Notes: a model not told the origin generated them from the sequence alone. Numbered from the stretch's first letter, positions 28,687 through 38,007 are shown. The stretch is 64,000 nt of DNA from Pseudanabaena sp. FACHB-2040 (GCF_014696715.1 NZ_JACJQO010000006.1:62001-126000), one strand, 5' to 3'. A program made the numbers and translations.

Positions 28687-29969
28687 CCAGGATGGCCAGA
28701 ACAGATATACAGGTGATTGGAATTGGTCTAGACGGGGCGGCAGGACTGTCAGCAGCGACCCTAGCCCTGATCGAGCAGGCGGATCTACTGGTGGGCAGCG
28801 CTCGACATGTGGCCTATTTTCCGGGTTTTGCGGGAGAGATTTGGCCCATTTCAAGTTTTCAGACGGCTCTAGATCAGCTCAAGCAACGTATAGCCAGCGG
28901 CGATTCTGCTGCCATTGTGGTATTGACTTCGGGAGACCCGCTGTTTTTTGGTTTGGGCAGACTGCTGTTGGCAGAACTGCCGCCCGAGCAAATTACCTTC
29001 CATCCCCATGTCAGCTCTATGCAGCTGGCGTTTAGCCGCCTCAAACTGCCCTGGCAAAACGCCACTTTGGTCAGCGCCCACGGCCGCTCTGCCGATACCT
29101 TAAGGACCGCGCTGCGACGGGGAGATGAGCTCATTGCAGTGCTCACGGACGGCAACCACACGCCAAATGCGCTGGCCAGTCTGCTGCAAGCGCTAGATTT
29201 ACCCCTCTCGTACCGGCTCTGGGTCTGCGAGAATCTGGGCGGGGCCGATGAGCAGATTCAGCAGTTGACGCCCCAGGCAGCGGCAGCAAAGACCTTCGCG
29301 CCGCTGAACGTCGTGATTTTTCAGCGGCAGACTACTGCTCTAGAGGCCGATCCATCTGCCCTGCCCTTGCTGGGCTTACCTGATTCAGCCCTGGCCAGCT
29401 TTGCCGATCGACCGGGATTGATGACAAAACGGGAGGTGCGCCTGCTGGTGCTGGGAGAACTGGGGCTGCAGGCGGGGCAGGTGATCTGGGATATCGGGGC
29501 AGGTACGGGATCAGTCAGCGTGGAAATGGCCCGCCTACTGCCCGACGCCAAAGTTTTTGCGATTGAGAAAACAGCAATCGGCATTTCGCTGATCGAGCAA
29601 AACCGGCAGCGCTTTGGGCTGCAGAATCTAGTGGCAGTTCAGGGTTCTGCCCCGGCAGCAACGCAAGATTTGCCCGCACCCGACCGGGTCTTTGTAGGCG
29701 GCAGTGGCGGGCAGCTTCAGCCCATCTTAGACTGCTGCCAGCAGCAGCTACAGCCGGGGGGCCGAATCGTGCTGGCCCTAGCTACCCTGGAGCACTTGAA
29801 CCAGGTAATGCAGTGGCTACAGAAGACTAGCGCAGCCGTATCTGAACCGGCCTCTGCCTGGCAGGCTCGCTATCTTCAGGCTCAGCTTTCCCGGTCAGTT
29901 GACATTGCGGCGCTCACCCGCTGGCAACCCTTGAACCCGGTGACGCTGGTAACGCTGACTCGGCTCTAG
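28683..29969 (+). CDS. cobL: Precorrin-6Y C5,15-methyltransferase (CbiE-CbiT fusion, CobL)
   Basis: Bifunctional enzyme of 428 residues that methylates C-5 and C-15 of the corrin ring and decarboxylates the C-12 acetate. The N-terminal CbiE half (about 1-215) has VIGIGLDGAAGLSA and VLTSGDPLFFGLG; the CbiT half (about 240-428) has the SAM motif IWDIGAGTGSVSVEMARLLP and DRVFVGGSGG. The start is GTG at 28683, overlapping the cobH stop as GTGA; an ATG nine bases later is also possible. Its 3' end overlaps the convergent CPBP protease gene by four bases. Confidence 0.95.
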   Translation: MTRMARTDIQVIGIGLDGAAGLSAATLALIEQADLLVGSARHVAYFPGFAGEIWPISSFQTALDQLKQRIASGDSAAIVVLTSGDPLFFGLGRLLLAELPPEQITFHPHVSSMQLAFSRLKLPWQNATLVSAHGRSADTLRTALRRGDELIAVLTDGNHTPNALASLLQALDLPLSYRLWVCENLGGADEQIQQLTPQAAAAKTFAPLNVVIFQRQTTALEADPSALPLLGLPDSALASFADRPGLMTKREVRLLVLGELGLQAGQVIWDIGAGTGSVSVEMARLLPDAKVFAIEKTAIGISLIEQNRQRFGLQNLVAVQGSAPAATQDLPAPDRVFVGGSGGQLQPILDCCQQQLQPGGRIVLALATLEHLNQVMQWLQKTSAAVSEPASAWQARYLQAQLSRSVDIAALTRWQPLNPVTLVTLTRL

Positions 29970-30775
29970 CCTCCTACAGAACCAAAGCTCCACAGGAGGG
30001 CGGCTGTGACCAGCAATAGAGCAATATCGAGCAGGCCCGTCAGCGGCTGATCGGATCGTCCGGCTAGCCAGCGGGGACTGGCCGGAGCCGGGGCAACCAG
30101 TTTGAGCGTATCCACTAGGGCCAGCGTGAAGATCCAGCCTGCATGCAGCCCGGTCGGTAAACCTAACTGTCCACCATCGACCCAGCGGGCCAGAATGAGA
30201 ACGGCCCCCATTAGCCACAGTCCTGGCTGTTGAGGCAGACCAGCAGGGCCATCCCAGACTAGGTGAAGCACGGCAAAGAGAGCACTTGCGATCGCAACCA
30301 CAGCTACCCAGCCGTAGGCCACTGCCAACTGGCTCACCACAAAGCCCCGAAAAACAGCCTCCTCAATCCCACTAATAACCAGGGCTAGCACTGCAATCGG
30401 CAGCCCCAGCTTGAGCAGGGTTAAGAAGAGAGAGAAATTTTCTTTAGCCGTATCCCCCTCCGCAGCAGCAGCCTCGTGGGGCGCTATTCCCTGCCAATCG
30501 ACCCAGCCAAGAATTCGCTTGAGGCCCAGCAAAAGACCAATTCCGCCAAGCCCCAAGCCAAACCCCAAGGCAGTTTGAGTTAGGAAATGTGTGTTCCAAA
30601 CCAAACCATAGGCAGCTAGTGAAGCGGGGTCACCGTAGCGCACAGAGAGCCAAAGCAGCAGCGGCACCAAAGCATAAAGGGACAGCAGCAAAGGAATTTT
30701 CTGCTCCGATGCTACTGGCAACCGCAGTTTCCAGTTCAGCAGACGCACTAGGCCCACTGCAATGGGTAGCCACAA
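29966..30775 (-). CDS. CPBP-family intramembrane metalloprotease
   Basis: Multi-spanning membrane protein of 269 residues. The CPBP (ABI/CAAX) catalytic motifs are present: EEAVFRGFV near residue 135, FAVLHLVW near 165 and the later GLHAGWIFTLAL near 216, which supply the metal-binding Glu and His residues. Relatives process prenylated proteins or confer self-immunity to bacteriocins; here no peptide gene is close, so a housekeeping role is more likely. The start is a TTG at 30775. The hydrophobic frame stays open 75 bases further upstream without any start codon and includes a run of nine A, so the true N-terminus is uncertain. Confidence 0.85.
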   Translation of the reverse strand: MWLPIAVGLVRLLNWKLRLPVASEQKIPLLLSLYALVPLLLWLSVRYGDPASLAAYGLVWNTHFLTQTALGFGLGLGGIGLLLGLKRILGWVDWQGIAPHEAAAAEGDTAKENFSLFLTLLKLGLPIAVLALVISGIEEAVFRGFVVSQLAVAYGWVAVVAIASALFAVLHLVWDGPAGLPQQPGLWLMGAVLILARWVDGGQLGLPTGLHAGWIFTLALVDTLKLVAPAPASPRWLAGRSDQPLTGLLDIALLLVTAALLWSFGSVGG

Positions 30776-30956
30776 GAGAACCCAGACTAAAAAAAAAGAA
30801 CCACCCTTAGCAGAGGCGAGAGCGCCAGAGGAGTGGTTGTCGCTGATTCAATACCGAAATAGTTCACGGGCAACACCGATTCGGTTTATCCAAGGCAGTT
30901 GATTTTAGAACAGCCTACAGAGCGATTAACCCTTGCTACCAATTAGCAAGGAGGCT

Positions 30957-31346
30957 CTACTCTTCGCCATCCTCTTCTTGATCACCACTCAGCTTAACCA
31001 GCTGAATATGCTTGTAGCCCAGCTTGATCTCAAACTCATCTCCTGGCTTCAAACCCATTTCCTGGGTATAGGTTGCGCCAATGACAATCTGCCCATTCTT
31101 ATGAACGCTCACACGATAGGTCGGCTCCCGACCACGGCCATCCTTACCGCTGTCTGGGCTCAGGCTGATGCCACGGGCAGACAGCAAAGCATCATAGAAA
31201 TCGGTTAAGTTAACGCGAGCCTGACCATCTTTTGTGACGTTGTAATAGCCGCATTCTTTAGCAGTTTCACGCTTTGTCAGATGGGCTAGGTCTTTAACCT
31301 TCTGCAGTAGAGCCTTACCAGTAAGGGGGGTCACTTTTTCTGCCAT
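30957..31346 (-). CDS. cyAbrB-type transcriptional regulator
   Basis: Cyanobacterial AbrB-like DNA-binding protein of 129 residues. The sequence MAEKVTPLTGKALLQKVKDL, ECGYYNVTKDGQARVNLTDF, and then the AbrB-like swapped-hairpin region (YRVSVHKNGQIVIGATYTQE, GLKPGDEFEIKLGYKHIQL) matches the cyAbrB family, in which the AbrB domain is C-terminal. These regulators control nitrogen, hydrogenase and carbon genes in model cyanobacteria. Two homologues are usual per genome; I cannot tell which this is. An upstream in-frame start exists at 31391, but the family starts near MAEKV. A large gap lies upstream. Confidence 0.93.
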   Translation of the reverse strand: MAEKVTPLTGKALLQKVKDLAHLTKRETAKECGYYNVTKDGQARVNLTDFYDALLSARGISLSPDSGKDGRGREPTYRVSVHKNGQIVIGATYTQEMGLKPGDEFEIKLGYKHIQLVKLSGDQEEDGEE

Positions 31347-31650
31347 TTCGGGGGGAAATCCTCTAAACACACTGCCGATAAGGGTTAGCAATTCTGCTAA
31401 ATCTACTTGTCAAATACAGCTCTGACTATCAGACCGCTAGCAGCGGCTAATAAGAACTAACAATCACACGAGATTCAACAGCACTTGAATTTGCACAACT
31501 AATTATAGTCATGTTGTGAATTTCTGTCACCAAAAAAATCTCATGACTTCAAAGATCGGTTAGTGCATAAATAATCAATGGTTTACCTTCTAAAAAATTA
31601 GAAAGTGTAATTTGTATTTTGGCAGTAAACGGGTAGAGGTGAATCATATC

Positions 31651-31776
31651 ATGACGCAATTTCCCACTGTCAATCTAAAGCGGCTTCTAGTTGAACATGC
31701 GGGGAAACTCTTCAAATCCACCTCGCCTTATTTGGGGCCAACTCCAGAACTGGGGATCCAATTAGTCAAGTGTTGA
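31651..31776 (+). CDS. Possible small ORF (41 aa)
   Basis: ATG-started frame of 41 codons ending in TGA, with a Shine-Dalgarno-like GAGGTGA ending eight bases before the ATG. The product starts MTQFPTVNLKRLL and is basic, without a transmembrane segment. I recognise no family. Good ribosome-site spacing is the only support; chance is a fair alternative. Confidence 0.25.
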   Translation: MTQFPTVNLKRLLVEHAGKLFKSTSPYLGPTPELGIQLVKC

Positions 31777-32013
31777 ACCCAGAAGTATTTAGGTTCAAAA
31801 GTTCTCAGTTGGGTAGGAGGCGCTGGTCACAAACTCCTCCCAAGCGAGAAAAGCACTGCAGATATTCTTTGCTAACGTAGGAAAAACGGCCCTTTTAACA
31901 ATACTCAAGCCCTACCCAAGATGAACCCTTAGGACGGCTAACAGCAGCCTATTTTAGGCACAGCCAGTCTATTTAGGCTGACCCCTTCTGGTCGGACATG
32001 GGCAATTGCCCAA

Positions 32014-32040
32014 ACAAAGAGCGGTTGAACCGCTCTTTGT
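32014..32040 (-). terminator. Terminator-like hairpin downstream of acs
   Basis: ACAAAGAGCGGTT (32014-32026) and its exact reverse complement (32028-32040) around one base. Read on the minus strand it begins 22 bases after the acs stop, and TTTGTTTGGG overlaps and follows the stem. Confidence 0.65.
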
Positions 32041-32062
32041 AAGTCTTTAGATGCGAATGGCT

Positions 32063-34033
32063 CTAGGCCCCTTCTCGGAGCTTTTCCAACACGCTTTGGT
32101 CTTCCATCGTGGAGGCATCCCCTGCAACCTCTTCACCACTGGCCAAGTTGCGGAGGAAGCGGCGAATGATTTTGCCAGAGCGGGTTTTGGGCAGGGCATC
32201 GGCAAAGCGGATTTCGCCGGGACGTGCGATCGCACCAATCTCCTTCACCACGTGCCGCTTCAGCTCCTCTTTCAGCTCATCGCTGGGTTTGCAGTTGCCC
32301 TCCAGAGTGACAAAGGCAAACACGTCCTCGCCCTTGAGATCATCCTTGCGGCCCACTACGGCAGCTTCGGCCACAGCAGGGTGAGACACCAGGGCTGACT
32401 CAATTTCCATCGTGCCTAGACGGTGCCCAGACACGTTGATCACATCGTCCACCCGGCCCATCACCCAAAAATAGCCATCCTCATCCCGCCGAGCTCCGTC
32501 GCCAGCAAAGTAGACATACTGCCCATCCTTCGGCGGAATGTGCTCCCAGTAAGTGCGGCGGTAGCGCTCATCGTTGCCGTATACGGTTCGCATCATGCTG
32601 GGCCAGGGATGTTTCACCACCAAATAGCCGCCCTCGTTGTCGGCCACCGGGTTGCCCTCTAAATCCACCACATCCGCCAAAATGCCGGGAAAAGGCCGCG
32701 TGGCCGAGCCTGGCTTGGTGGAAATGGCCCCCGGCAGCGGCGTGATCATAAAGCCGCCGGTCTCGGTTTGCCACCAGGTATCCACGATGGGGCAGCGGCC
32801 GCCGCCGATCACCCGGTGATACCACATCCAGGCTTCCGGGTTAATGGGCTCACCGACTGTGCCCAGCAGCCGCAGCGAAGACAAGTCGCGGGCATTGGGC
32901 AGTTCCTCACCCATTTTGATGAAAGCTCGAATTGCGGTGGGAGCTGTGTAGAAGATGTTAACGCCGTATTTCTGCACCACATCCCAGAAGCAGCCGGGGT
33001 TAGAGGGCCGAGGAACGCCCTCGTACATGAGGCTAGTTGCCCCGTTAGACAGTGGCCCGTAGACAATATAGCTATGACCGGTAATCCAGCCTACGTCGGC
33101 AGTACACCAGTAGACATCGGTGTCTTTAATGTCAAAAGTCCACTGAAAAGTGATGTGGGTATAGAGATTGTAGCCCCCGGTAGTGTGAACGACCCCCTTA
33201 GGCTTGCCCGTGGTGCCGCTGGTATAGAGGATAAACAGCATGTCCTCGGAGTCCATCTCTTCAGCAGGGCAGTCAGCTGAGGCTTCGGCCTGCCGCTCGT
33301 GCCACCAATGATCTCGGCCCGGCTCCATCAAAACGTCTTCTTTAGTGCGCTGCACCACCAGCACGTTTTCCACGCTGGGCACGCCGTTGTTTGCCAGCGC
33401 CTGATCCACGGCAGGCTTGAGCGGCACCACCTTGTCTTTACGGAAGCCACCATCAGCTGTAATCACGACCTTGGCTTCAGCATCTAGCAGGCGGTCCTTG
33501 AGGGCTTCGGCACTAAAGCCGCCAAAGATCACCGTATGGGGGGCACCGATTCGGGCACACGCCAGCATGGCAATGGCGGCTTCAGGCACCATCGGCATAT
33601 AAATACCAACGCGATCGCCTTTTTTCACCCCCAAGTTCTTGAGCACGTTGGCGATTTGGCAAACTTCTCGGTGCAGCTGAGCATAGGTGAGGGTGCGAGA
33701 CTCCCCCGATTCTCCTTCCCAAATCAGAGCCGCTTTGTTGCGCCGCCAGGTAGTTAGGTGACGATCAAGGCAGTTGTAGGAGATATTGGTCTTGCCGCCA
33801 ACAAACCATTTGGCAAAGGGCGGCTGCCAGTCCAGCACCGTATCCCATTTCTTAAACCAGTGCAGCTCTTTTTCGGCCAGTTCAGCCCAAAAAGCTGCCG
33901 GGTCGGCAGCCGCTTGCTGATAGAGCGCCTCGTAGTCTTCTGAGCTCTTAAACCGAGATTGCTGAGCGAATTCTGGGGACGGAGCAAACAGCCGTTTCTC
34001 GTTCAGAATAGATTCAATGTTGGGTTCAGCCAT
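32063..34033 (-). CDS. acs: Acetyl-CoA synthetase (AMP-forming)
   Basis: Makes acetyl-CoA from acetate, ATP and CoA via acetyl-AMP; 656 residues, the usual length. Adenylate-forming motifs are intact: [20 protein letters not shown] near residue 270, [19 protein letters not shown] near 420, the acetate-pocket Trp within that segment, [20 protein letters not shown] near 510, and the C-terminal [11 protein letters not shown] with the lysine that protein acetyltransferases often modify. Single-gene unit with its own terminator. In cyanobacteria it supports acetate assimilation and recycling. Confidence 0.97.
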   Translation of the reverse strand: MAEPNIESILNEKRLFAPSPEFAQQSRFKSSEDYEALYQQAAADPAAFWAELAEKELHWFKKWDTVLDWQPPFAKWFVGGKTNISYNCLDRHLTTWRRNKAALIWEGESGESRTLTYAQLHREVCQIANVLKNLGVKKGDRVGIYMPMVPEAAIAMLACARIGAPHTVIFGGFSAEALKDRLLDAEAKVVITADGGFRKDKVVPLKPAVDQALANNGVPSVENVLVVQRTKEDVLMEPGRDHWWHERQAEASADCPAEEMDSEDMLFILYTSGTTGKPKGVVHTTGGYNLYTHITFQWTFDIKDTDVYWCTADVGWITGHSYIVYGPLSNGATSLMYEGVPRPSNPGCFWDVVQKYGVNIFYTAPTAIRAFIKMGEELPNARDLSSLRLLGTVGEPINPEAWMWYHRVIGGGRCPIVDTWWQTETGGFMITPLPGAISTKPGSATRPFPGILADVVDLEGNPVADNEGGYLVVKHPWPSMMRTVYGNDERYRRTYWEHIPPKDGQYVYFAGDGARRDEDGYFWVMGRVDDVINVSGHRLGTMEIESALVSHPAVAEAAVVGRKDDLKGEDVFAFVTLEGNCKPSDELKEELKRHVVKEIGAIARPGEIRFADALPKTRSGKIIRRFLRNLASGEEVAGDASTMEDQSVLEKLREGA

Positions 34034-34256
34034 AGCTTTGGGTCAAACACAGGGTGCGAAAAGACTTTTGTAGTGAGAGCTACTTCCTTTGAAACCATAC
34101 TTTTTTTTGGAGCCGCTTTGAGCACGAAATCTGCTTCTCTTAATGTTTGTAGCTGCCCAGAAATTCTCCCAATCAGTCTCAAAAAATGGCACCTTAGGGT
34201 AGGTCAAGCAGCAATGCGGCCCTTTAGCGAGTGTTCTCCCACATCGGTTTTTAATC

Positions 34257-35861
34257 ATGCCACCCCAGGCTTCTTTTCGCTCCCTTAAATCGGGTACGTA
34301 TTGGCTGGCCGTGGCAACTATAGCCGTAGGCTACCTGTTACTCGTCAAGCTAAGTTTCAAAATTCCTGGAATGGGCATGAATACGGGCACAGGACATATC
34401 GTGCCGCTGCCCATTTGGCCGCCTGCTGGCTACCTTCAAGGGCTGGTGCTCATTCTGGGAGCACGGTTCTGGCCTGGCTTTGCTTTGGGAGACATGCTGG
34501 TCACTTTAGCCACAGAGGAAAAGTCTTTCTGGTTGGAGGGCCTCTTTTCCGCTCTGAACAACACCCTCCAGCCGCTGTTGGGGCTGTGGCTGCTACAGCG
34601 CAGTCGCTTTGATTGGGCTCTAGAAGGGTTGAGTGCAGTAGGAGCTTTTGTGGCTCTCGGCGCAGTGGTACCCGCGATCTTCAGCGCGACCTTTGGGGTT
34701 ATTTACTGCTGCATGTTTGCCGATATGTCCTGGATGGACTTTGGCACAGCCTGGTTTAGATGGTGGATTAGCAACGTTACAGGGGTGCTCTTTCTAGTGC
34801 CGCTGATGCTGACTTGGCGGCGGGGCATCCGTCGATTCAAGGCGTTTTATTTTCTTCCGTTTATCCTGCTTTGGCTGGCGCTGCTGCTGCTGCTGAGCTG
34901 GTTTATTCTAAGCTCTTCAATCCGCATGGAGATTGCTCCTTATCCTCTGGAGTACCTGCTGTTTCCCTTAGTGATCTGGGGCGCTCTAAGATTAGGGCCA
35001 GCTGGCGCAGCGATCGCAACTGCCGTGGTGATCAGCATCGCGACTTGGGGCATTACTCAAAATCGGGGACCTTTTATCGCGGGGGCTGTTAATGCCAATC
35101 AGGCAGTCCTAGCGCTGCAGGCATATATCTGTGTCTTGGCCTTTACCGGGCTGACTTTGGCAGCGGTGGTGGCTGAACGGGAAAAGGCCCGAGCAGACCT
35201 CTTAGAAGAAAAGGAAAAATCTGAGCTGCTACTGCTCAACATCTTGCCCCATCCGATTGCCACTCGCTTAAAGAACGATCAAGCCACCATTGCCGACCAC
35301 TTTGCTGAGGTGACTGTCTTATTTGCCGACATTGTGGACTTTTCCCGGCTCTCGGCTGAACTCACCCCCCAAGAGCTAGTAGCGCTGCTGAATGATGTGT
35401 TTTCCCGATTTGATGAGCTAGCCGATCGGCATCAGCTAGAAAAGATCAAGACCATTGGCGATGCCTACATGGCAGTCGGCGGCTTGCCAGACTACCGGGC
35501 TGACCATGCATCTGCGATCGCAGACTTTGCTCTCGACCTACAAATTACCGTAGCTGAATTTAGCCGTCGTACCCAGCACCCCTTTCAGCTTCGAATCGGC
35601 ATTAATACAGGGCCAGTGGTGGCAGGCGTAATTGGCACCAAAAAATTCATCTACGACCTCTGGGGTGATACGGTCAACACTGCCAGCCGCATGGAGTCTT
35701 TTGGCCTTGCTGAGCACATTCAAGTGACGGAGACGACCTACCAGGTGCTCAAGGAAAACTATGATTTTGAAGCCCGAGGAGAGATCTCTATCAAGGGTAA
35801 AGGCAGCCTACACACCTACTTGCTCAAGGGAAAGCGGCGCATCCCGATTGAGAGCAAATAG
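34257..35861 (+). CDS. MASE1-domain class III adenylate/guanylate cyclase
   Basis: Membrane-bound nucleotide cyclase of 534 residues. The N-terminal about 300 residues form eight or so hydrophobic helices with the MASE1 signature (LPIWPPAGYLQGLVLILGARFWPGFALGD cannot be given in full; core WPPAG near residue 59). A short coiled stretch (KARADLLEEKEKSELLL) leads to the cyclase domain (about 345-534): metal-binding VLFADIVDFSRLS, KTIGDAYMAVGG, and GPVVAGVIGTKKFIYDLWGD followed by VNTASRMES. The Lys and Asp positions suggest adenylate cyclase, making cAMP. The ligand sensed by MASE1 is unknown. Confidence 0.92.
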   Translation: MPPQASFRSLKSGTYWLAVATIAVGYLLLVKLSFKIPGMGMNTGTGHIVPLPIWPPAGYLQGLVLILGARFWPGFALGDMLVTLATEEKSFWLEGLFSALNNTLQPLLGLWLLQRSRFDWALEGLSAVGAFVALGAVVPAIFSATFGVIYCCMFADMSWMDFGTAWFRWWISNVTGVLFLVPLMLTWRRGIRRFKAFYFLPFILLWLALLLLLSWFILSSSIRMEIAPYPLEYLLFPLVIWGALRLGPAGAAIATAVVISIATWGITQNRGPFIAGAVNANQAVLALQAYICVLAFTGLTLAAVVAEREKARADLLEEKEKSELLLLNILPHPIATRLKNDQATIADHFAEVTVLFADIVDFSRLSAELTPQELVALLNDVFSRFDELADRHQLEKIKTIGDAYMAVGGLPDYRADHASAIADFALDLQITVAEFSRRTQHPFQLRIGINTGPVVAGVIGTKKFIYDLWGDTVNTASRMESFGLAEHIQVTETTYQVLKENYDFEARGEISIKGKGSLHTYLLKGKRRIPIESK

Positions 35862-35911
35862 AGTACTATGCTCTTTAGTGCATATAGACTAATTCCCTAT
35901 CCTCGGTCAAA

Positions 35912-36460
35912 ATGGCCCTCGCTCATGCAATTCTCGTGTCTCTGCTTGACTGTCCCTGTAGTGGCTACGACTTAGCTAAGCGCTTTGATCGCTCTGTGGG
36001 CTTTTTTTGGGATGCCAGCCACCAGCAAATTTACCGGGAATTAGCCAAACTGGAGGCCGAGGGCTATCTAGTGGCAGAAAAGATTGACCAGGAAGGTCGC
36101 CCCAACAAAAAAGTCTACGAAGTGACTCCCTATGGCAGACAGCTCCTGCAGGAGTGGATTGCCCAACCCGCCGAGATCAGTCCAGTGAAAGACGATCTAC
36201 TGGTCAAGCTGTTTGGCGGTCATTTGGTGCCCAAAGAAATTATTTTAAAGGAGCTAGAGCAGCACCGCCAGCAGCACCTAGCGCGGCTGGCTGAGTATCA
36301 CTCTATTCAGGCGACCTTTCAAGAACAGCCCGTACGCCTGCCGTTAGAGGCCGAGTACCAGTATCTGACGCTGCTCAACGGTTTGAAATACGAAGAGAGC
36401 TGGCTGGCCTGGTGCGAAGAAGCGATCGCACGGCTCACCCGCTCTCGACCCGCCAGTTAA
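35912..36460 (+). CDS. PadR-family transcriptional regulator
   Basis: Winged-helix repressor of 182 residues. The PadR DNA-binding region spans about 1-85: AILVSLLDCPCSGYDLAKRF, HQQIYRELAKLEAEGYLVAE and KKVYEVTPYGRQLLQEWI. A C-terminal helical dimerisation domain (Vir_act_alpha type, about 95-175) follows. It lies only 50 bases after the cyclase stop and could be read with it, but no phenolic acid or efflux gene is near enough to suggest a target. Confidence 0.92.
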   Translation: MALAHAILVSLLDCPCSGYDLAKRFDRSVGFFWDASHQQIYRELAKLEAEGYLVAEKIDQEGRPNKKVYEVTPYGRQLLQEWIAQPAEISPVKDDLLVKLFGGHLVPKEIILKELEQHRQQHLARLAEYHSIQATFQEQPVRLPLEAEYQYLTLLNGLKYEESWLAWCEEAIARLTRSRPAS

Positions 36461-36623
36461 CTTTGGTTGCATTTGGCCTTTTGGGGCTAGTTTACGGCCC
36501 ACTTTGGCAACACTAACCTTGAGCTAGCCATCTCTAGAAAGCAAGCCCTATTACCCTAGTGGGCTCCTTCGCCCCCGGCAACGCTCCTAAAGTCACACTG
36601 CGCTAAATCGGGCGTTCTCAAGT

Positions 36624-37421
36624 ATGTTCATGTTTGGCATTATTCTGCTGACGGTTGGGGTCGTTTTGTATTTCGTCAAGCGCAGGCAGCAAAACCGGGC
36701 GATGAGCCTCAAGAGTGCCCGCAAAGTATCTGCTGCTGAGCTGCAGTCTACAGCTCGGGCCGTTGCCGACGAGATCGGCGGCGGCGATTGGCGCGACTAC
36801 GTTAAGCTTTGGGGCGAAATTTCGGTAGAGAAGCCCCTGCTGTCTGACCTGAAACAGCAGCCCTGTGTCTACTACGAATTCACGGTGCAGCGAGAATATG
36901 AAGAAACCGTGCGCCAAAAAAATGCCGATGGCGAAATGGAAACTCGCACCCAGCGAGGCACAGAAGTTCTCAGCAGCCACAGCCAGTCTATTCCCTTCTA
37001 CCTGCACGACGGTTCTGGCAAAGTCTGGGTGGAACCGGAAGAGGCAGATATTGAAACTGTGGAAGTGGTCAATGAGTTTCAGCCCGGAGAACCCGGTGGT
37101 GGCCTGCTCTCCTATGGTCGGTTCAAGCGCACCCTGAGTGTAGGCTTTGGCACCAGCGACCGCCGCACTCTGGGCTATCGCTATCGGGAGTCGGTTTTGC
37201 CCGTAGGCCGCTCAGTCTTGGTAGTCGGATCGGCAGGTGATCAGCGAAACGAGATTGCGATCGCAAAACCCCTAACCGCTACCCAGCATTTCATCATCTC
37301 TCTCAAACCAGACGAAGCCCTCACTCAAGCTGCCGAGCGCAACAGCAAATGGGCCTCTTGGAGCATGATTGGCTGCCTGTCCAGTGGACTGCTGCTAACC
37401 CTAATCGGCCTGCTAGTCTAG
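36624..37421 (+). CDS. GIDE-domain membrane protein (MUL1/SP1-like, no RING)
   Basis: Predicted two-helix membrane protein of 265 residues. TM helices are at about 1-18 (FMFGIILLTVGVVLYFV) and 246-264 (GCLSSGLLLTLIGLLV). The middle carries the GIDE pattern found in mitochondrial MUL1 and chloroplast SP1: LLSDLKQQPCVYYEFTVQRE, VLSSHSQSIPFYLHDGSG, YRYRESVLPVGRSVLVVGSA and FIISLKPDEAL. The eukaryotic proteins add a RING finger; this one ends in the TM helix instead, so ubiquitin ligase activity is not expected. Function unknown; location in plasma or thylakoid membrane not decidable. Confidence 0.83.
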   Translation: MFMFGIILLTVGVVLYFVKRRQQNRAMSLKSARKVSAAELQSTARAVADEIGGGDWRDYVKLWGEISVEKPLLSDLKQQPCVYYEFTVQREYEETVRQKNADGEMETRTQRGTEVLSSHSQSIPFYLHDGSGKVWVEPEEADIETVEVVNEFQPGEPGGGLLSYGRFKRTLSVGFGTSDRRTLGYRYRESVLPVGRSVLVVGSAGDQRNEIAIAKPLTATQHFIISLKPDEALTQAAERNSKWASWSMIGCLSSGLLLTLIGLLV

Positions 37422-37493
37422 CCCCTCAAAAGGCAGGACACAAACATCACCCTTACATTCCCCCTTGCTCCCACCCCACCAGCGACCCAACCT

Positions 37494-37895
37494 ATGTCCA
37501 CTGCCGTAGAAACGCAATCCTCCAACAAACCTGGCCCAAATAAGATTTTGGATGAGATCTTGGGCGTTGCCGTCTTCGACATTAATGGTCTACCCCGAGA
37601 GTATTTTGTAACGCCAGATAACCAAAGCACCAGCTGGGTACAAATTGTCTTTCAGGCATTGGGGCTAAAATCTCTGCTGATGTCCTCTCTCAAGCTAGAC
37701 AGCTTTCAGCACATCTCCATTCACCTAGACGAGCAAACAGCCGTGGTGATACGGACTAAGAGTGCCTATGTCGCCCTTCTGATCAAAGGTCCGCGCCACT
37801 TCCCCAGTGACACTGCTGCAGATCGCTTTGGTCAATGGGTTCGCCAGTTTGAGCAAAATACCCTGCGGCACCACCCTCGCTTCAAAGCGGCTTAA
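37494..37895 (+). CDS. Roadblock/LC7-like protein
   Basis: Small soluble protein of 133 residues. The pattern NKILDEILGVAVFDINGLPR, then an amphipathic helix WVQIVFQALGLKSLLMSS, then ISIHLDEQTAVVIRTKSAYV and ALLIKG fits the roadblock/LC7 fold. In bacteria such proteins often pair with small Ras-like GTPases, but none is adjacent here. It lies 72 bases after the GIDE gene and 112 bases before the glutamine-synthetase-like gene, all reading forward. The fold call is from pattern only. Confidence 0.6.
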   Translation: MSTAVETQSSNKPGPNKILDEILGVAVFDINGLPREYFVTPDNQSTSWVQIVFQALGLKSLLMSSLKLDSFQHISIHLDEQTAVVIRTKSAYVALLIKGPRHFPSDTAADRFGQWVRQFEQNTLRHHPRFKAA

Positions 37896-37936
37896 GCCAT
37901 TCAGTCGACCCGACTTATTGAAATCCTCCGGGCCGT

Positions 37937-38000
37937 ATCTCTGAATACAGAGATGTTATAACAACCCCGGTTTACTACAGAAAAGTAAACCGGCGAGGGG
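37937..38000 (+). promoter_or_regulatory. Structured leader of the glutamine-synthetase-like gene
   Basis: Two clean stem-loops lie before the start codon. First: ATCTCTG (37937-37943), loop AATA, CAGAGAT (37948-37954). Next comes the palindrome GTTATAAC (37955-37962). Second: CCGGTTTACT (37967-37976), 7-base loop, AGTAAACCGG (37984-37993). The Shine-Dalgarno GAGGGG (37995-38000) follows at once. The known glutamine riboswitch consensus is not recognisable. Confidence 0.5.
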
Positions 38001-38007
38001 ATAAGCT

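Larger units (their letters stand above)
31347..32062. other. Long intergenic region upstream of cyAbrB and downstream of acs
   Basis: 716 bases, AT-rich in the first 300. It should contain the cyAbrB promoter and probably a long leader, as is common for this family. Weak hairpin TTCTAA/TTAGAA at 31588-31603, a 41-codon open frame at 31651-31776 (listed separately), the palindrome GGGCAATTGCCC at 32000-32011 and the acs terminator at 32014-32040. Nothing else identified. Confidence 0.4.

Noticed and set aside
29966-30775. CPBP protease as immunity gene of a bacteriocin locus
   Set aside because: No precursor peptide, transporter or modifying enzyme lies nearby.
32768-33280. 170-codon plus-strand open frame
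   Set aside because: Antisense to the highly conserved acetyl-CoA synthetase; shadow frame.
36624-37421. Bacterial E3 ubiquitin ligase
   Set aside because: Only the GIDE region is present; there is no RING finger and no E1/E2-like gene nearby.
37896-38007. Known glutamine riboswitch upstream of the glutamine-synthetase-like gene
   Set aside because: The conserved junction sequences of that riboswitch are not visible; only generic hairpins are.
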